From Hydrogenophaga crassostreae (lineage in GTDB: Bacteria; Pseudomonadota; Gammaproteobacteria; Burkholderiales; Burkholderiaceae_C), in contig NZ_CP017476.1 in the NCBI RefSeq assembly GCF_001761385.1, positions 2,593,501 to 2,657,500 of the forward strand: a DNA stretch of 64,000 nt. Direction: 5' to 3'. This document shows, piece after piece, positions 45,774-54,232 of the stretch. The position numbers and the translations under genes were made by a program. Position 1 is the first letter of the stretch. Every line of letters starts with the position of its first letter. The notes under the pieces were generated by a model, which did not search any database, was not told where the DNA came from, and saw only the letters and a list, made by a program, of their open reading frames with translations.

Positions 45774-46673
45774 ATGTACGAATCCTTTTACGGCCTGAAG
45801 GAGAAACCATTCTCCATTCAGCCTGACCCCGCCTTCCTCTACATGGGCAAGCGCCATTCGCTGGCCTACACCATGCTGGAGTACGCGATCGTCAACCGGG
45901 CCGGCTTCACGGTTATTTGCGGCGACATCGGCTGCGGCAAAACCACGTTGATCCGTCGCCTGCTCAATGAGCTGCAAGATGAAGTCAAGGTGGGGGTGGT
46001 CACCAACACCCACCCCAATCTGACCGATCTGACGGAATGGATCATGCTGGCCTTTGATCAACCCTACGATGGACTCTCGCCCATCGCCCGGTACGATGCC
46101 TTCCAACGCTTCCTGATCAGCGAGTATGGGAAGAACCACCGGGTCGTACTCATTGTCGACGAGGCTCAAAACCTCAGTTCGGCAGCGATGGAGTCGCTTC
46201 GCATGCTCTCCAACATCAACGCCGACAAAGATCAACTGCTTCAGATTGTGCTCGTCGGACAACCCCAGCTGCGCGATTTGCTCAGGCGTCCGGAGCTGCA
46301 GCAGTTTGCCCAGCGGGTAGCGGCCGACTTCTACATTTCTCCCTTGAATTCGGTGGAAGTCGGGGACTACATCGAGCATCGGTTGAAGGTGGCGGGTCGG
46401 GAACGTCAGCTGTTCTCACCCTTTGCAACAGCCAAGATCGCCAAGGCGACCCATGGCATTCCTCGCAGCATCAACATCCTTTGCGATATGGCCCTCGTAT
46501 ACGGGTTTGCCGCCGAAGCCCGTGTGATTGACGTTGAAGTGGTCGATGAGGTGCTGCACGACCGCAGTGAGTATGGTGTGCTGGGCGACACCAATGTCAA
46601 CGTCGGCCAACCCAGGGACAGCCAATGGGGTGACCACCCCCCTTCCAAGCCGGCTGATCCCCCCAAAGTGTGA
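45774..46673 (+). CDS. ExeA-like AAA ATPase of the XrtA/PEP-CTERM exopolysaccharide type
   Basis: 299 residues from ATG 45774 (MYESFYGLKEKPFSIQPDPAFLYMGKRH), the opening shared by the putative secretion ATPases of PEP-CTERM loci and ExeA. Walker A CGDIGCGKTTLIRR (about 44-57), Walker B VVLIVDEAQNLS (about 121-132), sensor-like IVLVGQPQLRDLL. The longer upstream frame from 45456 lacks family similarity, so this start is preferred. The C-terminal PKPADPPKV tail is unstructured and no peptidoglycan-binding domain follows. Role inferred: ATP-driven step of polymer export or regulation. 88 bases before the PKS gene, so possibly co-transcribed. Confidence 0.88.
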   Translation: MYESFYGLKEKPFSIQPDPAFLYMGKRHSLAYTMLEYAIVNRAGFTVICGDIGCGKTTLIRRLLNELQDEVKVGVVTNTHPNLTDLTEWIMLAFDQPYDGLSPIARYDAFQRFLISEYGKNHRVVLIVDEAQNLSSAAMESLRMLSNINADKDQLLQIVLVGQPQLRDLLRRPELQQFAQRVAADFYISPLNSVEVGDYIEHRLKVAGRERQLFSPFATAKIAKATHGIPRSINILCDMALVYGFAAEARVIDVEVVDEVLHDRSEYGVLGDTNVNVGQPRDSQWGDHPPSKPADPPKV

Positions 46674-46761
46674 TCTCGCTCACACCAGGTAACAAATTGT
46701 TGGGTCATAATGATTTTTCCCTGTGGTAACACCATTGGGTGACCCTACCTGGAATATCTGA

Positions 46762-49700
46762 GTGACAACGCCTTCAGCCGCTTCTAACGACATCGCCATC
46801 GTAGGCATGTCCGCGCATTTGCCGGGGTCCGCCAATCCGACGGCCTATTGGTCCAACCTGCGTCAGGGAATCGAATCAATCCGGCGACTGACAGAGGCAG
46901 AGTTGCTGGCAAGCGGAGAAAACCCGGAGCGCATGCGGCACCGCAACTATGTGCCAGTGGCAGCGCCACTTGAAGGGTTCGAGCAGTTTGACGCCGACTT
47001 CTTCGGCTTCAGCCCCAAAGAAGCGGCCATCATGGACCCGCAGCACCGCCAGTTTCTGGAGGTGGCTTGGGAGGCGCTGGAAAGCGCCGGACACCCGCCA
47101 GAGACCTTCGGTGGGCCGATCGCGGTGTATGCCGGCTGCGGCATGGGCAGCTATTTCTACTTCAATATCTGCTCCAACCCGGAGCTGGTGGCCAGCACGG
47201 GCATGTTCCTTCTGCGCCACACCGGCAACGACAAGGACTTCCTGTCCACGCGGGTGAGCCACATCTTTGATCTCAAGGGTCCGAGCGTCAATGTCCAGAC
47301 GGCTTGCTCGACCTCACTGGTGGCGGTGCACCTCGCCTGCCAGTCCTTGTTGCTGGGCGAGTGCGACATGGCCCTGGCTGGCGGCGTGACGATCGAACTG
47401 CCCCACGCACGCGGCTATGTCTTTCAGGAGGGTGAAATCCTTTCCCCCGACGGCCACTGCCATGCCTTCGACCACCGTGCCCAAGGCACCGTGTTTGGTT
47501 CAGGCGCGGGTGCGGTGGCGCTGCGGCGACTGGAAGATGCACTCAAGGATGGTGACCATATCTGGGCAGTGATCAAGGGTACCGCTGTCAACAACGATGG
47601 CGCGGCCAAGGCTGGCTACCTGGCCCCCAGCGTTGACGGCCAGGCCAAGGCCATCGCCGAGGCACAGGCTGTGGCCGGCGTGGGTGCGGAGACCATCGAC
47701 TACGTGGAATGCCACGGCACGGGCACCTACCTGGGGGACCCCATCGAGGTCGCAGCTCTCACCCAGGCGTTCAGGGAAACCACCCCCGACAATGCCTTCT
47801 GCCGCATCGGGTCGGTCAAGACCAACATCGGCCACACGGACACCGCAGCGGGCGTGGCCAGCCTGATCAAGGTCGCGCTGGCACTCAAACACCAGGAAAT
47901 TCCACCGAGCCTGGGCTATGAACAGCCCAACCCTTCGATCGACTTCGAGTCCAGCCCGTTTCTGGTCAACCACACCCTCAGCCCGTGGGTGTCGTACAAG
48001 GGCCCGCGGCGTGCCGGTGTGAACTCTCTCGGTGTGGGTGGGACCAACGCCCATGCCGTGCTTGAAGAGGCTCCCGAAGCTGCGCCGTCCGAGCCATCTG
48101 ACTGGCCATTCCAGTTGCTGGTGGTGTCAGGAAGGTCGCGCGCCGCAGTGGATGCCAACGCCAAGGCGCTGGCCGCCCACCTGCGTACACACCCCGAACA
48201 AGCCTTGGCGGACGTGGCCTTTACGCTCAAGGAAGGCCGCCGCGCCTTCGAGCACCGGCGCGTGCTGGTGGCCGAAACCCACGAAGAAGCCGCCACGCTG
48301 CTGGAGGGCACCGACACCCGCCGCGTGTTCAGCCACAGCTTCATGGGCGATGACCCCGAGGTGGTGTTCATGTTCCCGGGCGGCGGCGCCCAGTACGCCG
48401 GCATGGCACGCGAGCTCTACGCGACAGAGCCCGTTTTCCAGGACTGGATGGACCGTGGCCTGGGCGTGCTGCAACCCCAGCTGAACTACGACATCCGCGC
48501 CCTCTGGTTGCCAGAACCCGACCAGCACGCAGAGGCCGTGGAAAAACTCAAGCAACCCTCGGTGCAGCTGCCACTGATCATGATCGTGGAGTACGCGCTG
48601 GCGCAGCTCTGGATGTCCTGGGGCGTGAAGCCCGCAGCTCTGGTTGGCCACAGCATGGGCGAAAACACGGCGGCCTGTCTCGCTGGCGTGATGTCGTTCG
48701 AGGATTGCATCGGACTGGTTCTGCTGCGCGGCCAGTTGTTCGACACCGTGCCCCTTGGCGGCATGCTCAGCGTCCCGCTCCCCGCCGATGAAGTCCGTGG
48801 CTTGCTGGGCAGCGACCTGGACATGGCGAGCGTCAATGCACCCGACCTTTGCGTGGTGTCGGGTCCACAGCACGCCCTTGAGGCACTCGCGACCCACTTG
48901 ACCGCTCGTGAGGTGGAGTCACAGCGCATACAGATCGACATTGCCGCACATTCGCGCATGCTCGAACCCATTCTGGGCCGCTTCGAGGCCTACCTGCGCA
49001 GCATTACGCTGAACCCGCCCCAACGGCTCATCATCTCCAACCACGATGGAAAACCGTTGAGCGCTGCGCAGGCCACCGACCCCTTGTATTGGGTCGCCCA
49101 CCTGCGCAACACAGTGCAGTTTGCCGACTGCCTGGCCACGCTGATGCAAGAAAGCGGCCGGGTGTATCTGGAGGTCGGCCCCGGCAAGACCCTGGGGTCA
49201 CTAACCCAAGCCAATGGTGTTGCTTCCGGCCAGGTCATCAATTCGCTTCGCCACGCAGACCATGCCGTCGCCGACGATGTCTGGTTCCTGGGTACGTTGG
49301 GCCGGCTGTGGGCCACCGGCGTGAACGTGGACTGGCTGCCTGTGTGGGGCGAAGCGCGGCGGTACCGGGTGCCCTTGCCCACCTACGCCTTTCAGCGCAA
49401 GCCTTATTTCATCGTGCCAGGGGTGGCCCGCTCGACACCGGACACAGCGCCACAGCTGGTGCGCACCGACGACATCAGTGGCTGGGGCTACCAGCCGCGC
49501 TGGCGCCCGCGCCAGGCCAACATAGAAATCGACGTCACCCAGGACCTGACCAGCACGGAGCCACAATCATGGCTGGTGTTTGCGGACCAGACCGGCCTTG
49601 CCGACACACTCATCGCCCGCCTCCGCAGCGCTTCCCACCGGGTCACCGTGGTGCGTGCGGGCGACCTCTTTGCCCGGCTGAGCGAATTCGAATACCTGCT

Positions 49701-52700
49701 TGCGCCAGAGCGTGGGCGCGAAGGCTATGACGAGCTGTTGCGCGATCTCGTGGCCACAGGCAACACGCCGCAACAGATCGTCCACACCTGGCTGGTGACG
49801 CGAGAAGAGCGCTTTCGCCCTGGCAGCAGCTTCTTCCACCGCAATCTGGAGCAAGGCTTTTTCAGCCTGTTGTTCCTGGCGCAGGCCATGGCGGGCGAAA
49901 ACCTGCCCAAACCCCAGCACCTGACCGTGCTCAGCTCTGGTGCCGTTCGCGTGCGCGATGAAGCCCTGCCCTACCCCGAAAAGGCCACGCTGATGGGTCC
50001 TGCCCGCGTGGCTCCTCGGGAACTGCCCGGCTTGACCTGTTCGGTGCTCGATGTGGTACTGCCCGCCGTGGACAAAGGCTGGCGGGCCAAACCGGATGTA
50101 AACGCACTGACTTCGCTGGCTGACCGGGTGCTTGAAGACCTGTTTGCAGCCCCGGACAACCGCGTGGTCGCCTTGCGGGCCGACAAACGATTCGAGCTGG
50201 GCTATGCCCCGCTCCCGCTCAAACCAACAGAAGGTCTCACCGGACTCTCGCAGGGCTGTGTCTGCCTGCTCACTGGCGGCCTGGGCGGCATCGGCCTGAC
50301 ACTGGCCGAGCGCCTCGCGCGTGAAAACCAGGCCCGCCTCGTGCTGCTGGCGCGCCAGCCGTTGCCCGCTCGCGAGTCCTGGGACACACAGTTGCGCAGC
50401 GGCGATCCGCTCGATCCCGTGGTGCAGCGCATCCTGGCAGTGCGCCGCCTAGAAACCCTGGGTGCCGAGGTCCTGGTGATCGCTGCGGACGTGTGCAACG
50501 TCAAAGACATGCAGACCGCTGCCGAACAGGCGCAAAAGCGTTTCGGACGTATCGAAGTGGTGATCCACGCCGCCGGTGTGGTGGATGACGGTCCTCTGAT
50601 GACCAAGACATCGGGTGGCGTAGAAGAGGTGTTTGCGCCCAAGGTTCACGGCGTACAAATCCTGCATGAGCTGTTCCCTGACGGCAGCATCGACTGGCTG
50701 GTCCTGTTCTCGTCGACCAGCACGGTCACCGCGCCGGCAGGTCAGGTCGACTACGTGGCTGCCAATGAGTACCTCAATGCCTATGCACGAAGTCGCGCGG
50801 GGCAACGCACCCATGTGGCGGCCATCGACTGGGGCATCTGGAACGAAGTGGGCATGGCGGCGAAAGCCATGGCCAACCGCCTGGGGGAAGCAGCGCCACT
50901 GCCACGCCATCCGGCCAACAGCCCGCTGCTGGACGATGCCACCTTTGATGCTGCTGGGCACCGGCTGTTCACAGCGGCCTGGCAAGCCAGGGACCAATGG
51001 ATTCTCGACGGCCACCGAACCCAAGCTGGACAGGCGTTGCTGCCAGGCACTGGGTACCTCGAACTCGCGGCCCAAGCCCTGCGCGGCAACGGCGAATCGG
51101 GGGCTTTTTCGATCAGGGACCTTTACTTCTTTCGACCGCTGGAAGTCAAAGACGATCAGACGCGTGATGTGCGCGTGATGCTGGCACGCAGTGATGAAGG
51201 CTATGCCCTGGAGGTGCGCAGCGACGTGCTGTTTGACGGTCGCAAGGGCTTCCAGCTCAACGCCCAGGCCACGTTGATCCCGGGTGCGTTGCCCGCCACC
51301 GAAAAGATTGACACCGCCGCGTTGCTGGCTCGCTGCCCGCACCACCGTGCCGAGGACCGTGACGGACTGCGCTCGCCTCAGGAGGAACACCTGAACTTCG
51401 GCGCACGATGGCGGGTGCTGCAATCGGTGGCCTACGGCGATGGCGAGGGCATCGCATGCCTTCAACTCCCTGCGGCATTCGAGAGCGACCTTTCGGCTGG
51501 TTATTTGCTGCACCCTGCGCTGCTCGACCTGGCAACTGGCTGGGCGATGCGACTGATCGCTGGTTACACCAGCGACCATCTGTGGGTGCCTGTGTCTTAC
51601 CAGTCGGTGAAGGTGCACCGGCCACTTCCAGGCAAGGTTTGGAGCTGGGTACGCAATGCCCAGGACAACCGCTCCGACGCACCGTTTGCGGTGTTCGACG
51701 TCACCCTGTGCGACGCTCACGGTGAGGTCTGCGTGGAGGTCCAGGGCTTCTCGATCAAACGCCTGGAGGAAGGCGGATTTTCATCCTCGGTCAGCCGTCT
51801 CGATGCACGCGATCTGGTGTTCGAAGAAGCCGGGGGGAGCGGCGCGCACGCCAAGCTTTCCCCGGCGGAAGAGCAACTGCAATACAACATGTCGCAAGGC
51901 ATCTTGCCGCACGAAGGTGCCGATGCTTTTGGGCGCGCTCTGGCCACCGGGATGCCGCAGGTCGTCATCTCGTCCATGAACCTCGATGCGCTGGCTCGAA
52001 AAGCTGGTGAGACCATGGACGCCGACGCGGGCTCGGGGCAGAAGTTCCAGCGACCCGACCTGGACAGCGACTATGCGGCGCCGGGCAACGATGTGGAGCG
52101 CACGTTGGTGGGCTTCTGGGAGGAGCTGCTGGGCGTCGATCAGGTAGGCGTTCAGGACAGCTTTTTTGATCTCGGCGGGCACTCGCTGATCGCGGTGCGC
52201 CTGTTTGCCATGATCAAAAAAGCCTACCGTGTCGAATTCCCGATCTCGGTGCTGTTCGAGGCGCCCACCATCGCGCTGTGCGCAGCGCTGATTCGGGAGC
52301 GCATCGGCGACAGTGGCGCTGACAATGCAACAGCTTCCGCCACAGCCGGTGTAGCGCCTCAGGCCAAGCGGCGCTTCGTGCACCTGGTGCCCATGCACGA
52401 TGGCGAAGGCGGTGAACGCACCCCCTTCTTCCTCGTGGCCGGTATGTTTGGCAACGTGCTGAACCTGCGACACCTGGCCCGTCTGCTGGGAGCAGACCGG
52501 CCTTTTTACGGCCTCCAGGCTCGTGGTCTCTATGGCGATCAGGCGCCACACGAAACCTTTGAGGAAGCGGCGACCGACTACATTGCTGAAATGCGCCAGG
52601 TCCAGCCACACGGCCCCTACCTGCTTGGCGGATTCTCGGGCGGCGGCATCACGGCCTATGAAATCGCCCGCCAACTGGAGTCCGCTGGCGAAACGGTCCG

Positions 52701-53211
52701 TTTGCTGGTGTTGCTGGATACGCCCCTGCCCATGCGGCCACCAATCAACCGCACAGACAAAGCCCTCATCAAACTGGCCGAATTGCGCAAGGGCGGCGCG
52801 GGTTTCATCCTGGACTGGGCCCGCCAGCGTGTTCGCTGGGAGCTCGACAAGCTGCGCAACCGCCATGCGCAACCGCTTGAATCCCGATCGAACCAACTGA
52901 ACAACGAAGCCATCCAGGCGGCATTCCTGCGGGCACTGCCCGTCTATCGATTGCAAGCCTGGAACGGACCTGCCGTGCTGTTTCGTCCACCGTTGAACCC
53001 TCAATGGACAGTGGCTGGTGGGCGTCGGGTCAGTTCGGAACGGGAGTATCTCTACGAAGACAACAACTGGACACGCTACCTGCCGAAGCTGCGGGTGCTG
53101 GAAGTGCCGGGCAACCACGACTCCATGGTGCTGGAGCCCAATGTGCGGGTGATGGCCAACTTGCTGAAAGGCTGCATCGAAGAGGCTCAGAGGCCAGGGG
53201 CCGCCGAATGA
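46762..53211 (+). CDS. Type I polyketide synthase, KS-AT-KR-DH-ACP-TE
   Basis: 2149 residues. The GTG start follows an in-frame TGA immediately, so no longer N-terminus is possible. KS about 10-430: TACSTS (Cys182), HGTGT (His318), NIGHTD (His358). AT about 530-850: GHSMGE (Ser about 629), IAAHS at the specificity site (neither HAFH nor YASH). KR structural half about 920-1110; KR core TGGLGGIG (about 1170), catalytic Tyr/Asn in DYVAANEY (about 1330), VDD motif pointing to a B-type reductase. DH about 1385-1700: HRTQAGQALLP (His1418) and HPALLD (Asp about 1589). ACP GGHSL (Ser1808). TE GFSGGG (Ser1959) with GNHDS (His2119). One extension, keto-reduction, dehydration and release. DH lies after KR, an unusual order. 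No loading domain, so KS probably takes a carrier-bound starter, plausibly from the NRPS. Overlaps the next gene by ATGA. Confidence 0.95.
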   Translation: MTTPSAASNDIAIVGMSAHLPGSANPTAYWSNLRQGIESIRRLTEAELLASGENPERMRHRNYVPVAAPLEGFEQFDADFFGFSPKEAAIMDPQHRQFLEVAWEALESAGHPPETFGGPIAVYAGCGMGSYFYFNICSNPELVASTGMFLLRHTGNDKDFLSTRVSHIFDLKGPSVNVQTACSTSLVAVHLACQSLLLGECDMALAGGVTIELPHARGYVFQEGEILSPDGHCHAFDHRAQGTVFGSGAGAVALRRLEDALKDGDHIWAVIKGTAVNNDGAAKAGYLAPSVDGQAKAIAEAQAVAGVGAETIDYVECHGTGTYLGDPIEVAALTQAFRETTPDNAFCRIGSVKTNIGHTDTAAGVASLIKVALALKHQEIPPSLGYEQPNPSIDFESSPFLVNHTLSPWVSYKGPRRAGVNSLGVGGTNAHAVLEEAPEAAPSEPSDWPFQLLVVSGRSRAAVDANAKALAAHLRTHPEQALADVAFTLKEGRRAFEHRRVLVAETHEEAATLLEGTDTRRVFSHSFMGDDPEVVFMFPGGGAQYAGMARELYATEPVFQDWMDRGLGVLQPQLNYDIRALWLPEPDQHAEAVEKLKQPSVQLPLIMIVEYALAQLWMSWGVKPAALVGHSMGENTAACLAGVMSFEDCIGLVLLRGQLFDTVPLGGMLSVPLPADEVRGLLGSDLDMASVNAPDLCVVSGPQHALEALATHLTAREVESQRIQIDIAAHSRMLEPILGRFEAYLRSITLNPPQRLIISNHDGKPLSAAQATDPLYWVAHLRNTVQFADCLATLMQESGRVYLEVGPGKTLGSLTQANGVASGQVINSLRHADHAVADDVWFLGTLGRLWATGVNVDWLPVWGEARRYRVPLPTYAFQRKPYFIVPGVARSTPDTAPQLVRTDDISGWGYQPRWRPRQANIEIDVTQDLTSTEPQSWLVFADQTGLADTLIARLRSASHRVTVVRAGDLFARLSEFEYLLAPERGREGYDELLRDLVATGNTPQQIVHTWLVTREERFRPGSSFFHRNLEQGFFSLLFLAQAMAGENLPKPQHLTVLSSGAVRVRDEALPYPEKATLMGPARVAPRELPGLTCSVLDVVLPAVDKGWRAKPDVNALTSLADRVLEDLFAAPDNRVVALRADKRFELGYAPLPLKPTEGLTGLSQGCVCLLTGGLGGIGLTLAERLARENQARLVLLARQPLPARESWDTQLRSGDPLDPVVQRILAVRRLETLGAEVLVIAADVCNVKDMQTAAEQAQKRFGRIEVVIHAAGVVDDGPLMTKTSGGVEEVFAPKVHGVQILHELFPDGSIDWLVLFSSTSTVTAPAGQVDYVAANEYLNAYARSRAGQRTHVAAIDWGIWNEVGMAAKAMANRLGEAAPLPRHPANSPLLDDATFDAAGHRLFTAAWQARDQWILDGHRTQAGQALLPGTGYLELAAQALRGNGESGAFSIRDLYFFRPLEVKDDQTRDVRVMLARSDEGYALEVRSDVLFDGRKGFQLNAQATLIPGALPATEKIDTAALLARCPHHRAEDRDGLRSPQEEHLNFGARWRVLQSVAYGDGEGIACLQLPAAFESDLSAGYLLHPALLDLATGWAMRLIAGYTSDHLWVPVSYQSVKVHRPLPGKVWSWVRNAQDNRSDAPFAVFDVTLCDAHGEVCVEVQGFSIKRLEEGGFSSSVSRLDARDLVFEEAGGSGAHAKLSPAEEQLQYNMSQGILPHEGADAFGRALATGMPQVVISSMNLDALARKAGETMDADAGSGQKFQRPDLDSDYAAPGNDVERTLVGFWEELLGVDQVGVQDSFFDLGGHSLIAVRLFAMIKKAYRVEFPISVLFEAPTIALCAALIRERIGDSGADNATASATAGVAPQAKRRFVHLVPMHDGEGGERTPFFLVAGMFGNVLNLRHLARLLGADRPFYGLQARGLYGDQAPHETFEEAATDYIAEMRQVQPHGPYLLGGFSGGGITAYEIARQLESAGETVRLLVLLDTPLPMRPPINRTDKALIKLAELRKGGAGFILDWARQRVRWELDKLRNRHAQPLESRSNQLNNEAIQAAFLRALPVYRLQAWNGPAVLFRPPLNPQWTVAGGRRVSSEREYLYEDNNWTRYLPKLRVLEVPGNHDSMVLEPNVRVMANLLKGCIEEAQRPGAAE

Positions 53212-54200
53212 AGCAACCCGCCAATGCCAGTGTCCTGACGATCGTGCTCAACTACCGCACGCCTGAGCTGACGTTGCGGGCGGTTGAAGCGGCCTTGCGT
53301 GAAATGGAAGGCCTCTCAGGCGCCATCACGGTGGTCGACAACGATTCAGGTGATGGGTCTTTTGAGGCCCTGACCCGGGCGGTGCAGGAAAACGGCTGGC
53401 GCCGCGTTCGGGTGCTGCAGTCAGGTCACAACGGTGGTTACGGTGCCGGCAACAACTTCGGGATCCGCCACGGGCTGCCCGATGGCTCGGCGCCCGACTT
53501 CGTCTACATCCTCAACTCCGACGCCTTTCCGGAGTCCGGCGCCATCCGGGTGCTGGCCGAGTATCTGCTGGCCCATCCCGAGGTGGGGTTTGCCGGTAGT
53601 CGCCTGCATGGAGACGATGGCGTGTACCACCAGACCGCGTTCCGGTTTCCGAGCGTTCTCAGTGAATTTGAGGGCGCTGCGGCCACCGGCCCGATTTCAC
53701 GGCTGCTGCGGCGCTACATCGTGCCCTTACCAGAACCCCTGGAAGCGCAGACCGTCGACTGGATGGCCGGCGCCAGCATCATGATTCGCCAAACCACGTT
53801 CGAAGAAACGGGCGGGTTCGACGAGCGGTTCTTCCTCTATTTTGAAGAAACCGATCTGTGCCTGCGTGCCCGACGAGCGGGTTGGACCTGTGCCTACCTG
53901 CCCCAAAGCCATGTCATGCACATCGGATCGGTCTCTACCGGCATGAAGACGTGGAAGCGCATGCCCCCTTTCTGGTTCGACTCCCGCCTCTGGTATTTCA
54001 CGAAAAACCACGGCGTGTTCTATGCTGTCTCAGCCACGGCGGCCTACGTGGCCGGCTCTGCCATTTCAGGATTGCGCAAGTTATTGGGGAGCAAAGGCAC
54101 CTCCAAGCCTGAGCACTTTCTCAGAGACCTCGTCTCCCACGCACTGCGCTGCGCCTGGCACCGCCGCCTTGTCGGACGTTCCAGCGCCCCGTCGACCTGA
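53208..54200 (+). CDS. Glycosyltransferase family 2 (WbbL/rhamnosyltransferase-like) between PKS and NRPS
   Basis: 330 residues; ATG 53208 overlaps the PKS stop by four bases (a longer frame from 53004 lies inside the PKS thioesterase and is rejected). GT2 motifs: LNYRTPELTLRAVEAAL, VVDNDSGDGSF, NGGYGAGNNFGIR, LNSDAFPESG (DxD-like), GASIMIRQTTFEETGGFDERFFLYFEETDLCLRARRAGW in blocks about 180-225, and an HIGSVST loop. These match the rhamnosyltransferase-like WbbL group. Translational coupling to a PKS is a strong hint that glycosylation and polyketide assembly serve one product. Donor and acceptor unknown. Confidence 0.9.
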   Translation: MKQPANASVLTIVLNYRTPELTLRAVEAALREMEGLSGAITVVDNDSGDGSFEALTRAVQENGWRRVRVLQSGHNGGYGAGNNFGIRHGLPDGSAPDFVYILNSDAFPESGAIRVLAEYLLAHPEVGFAGSRLHGDDGVYHQTAFRFPSVLSEFEGAAATGPISRLLRRYIVPLPEPLEAQTVDWMAGASIMIRQTTFEETGGFDERFFLYFEETDLCLRARRAGWTCAYLPQSHVMHIGSVSTGMKTWKRMPPFWFDSRLWYFTKNHGVFYAVSATAAYVAGSAISGLRKLLGSKGTSKPEHFLRDLVSHALRCAWHRRLVGRSSAPST

Positions 54201-54232
54201 CACCCAGGTTGTCACGATATCCGGAGTATTCC

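Noticed and set aside
46688..46731. GGTAACA direct repeat before the PKS start
   Set aside because: Two seven-base copies 37 bases apart are plausible by chance and match no known regulator spacing.
50449..51720. 423-codon minus-strand frame inside the PKS
   Set aside because: It lies opposite the KR and DH domains, which carry catalytic motifs; no start signal or domain in the antisense frame.
53004..53207. Longer N-terminus for the GT2 gene between PKS and NRPS
   Set aside because: The extension lies within the PKS thioesterase region in another frame; the GT2 family begins at ATG 53208, which overlaps the PKS stop as ATGA.
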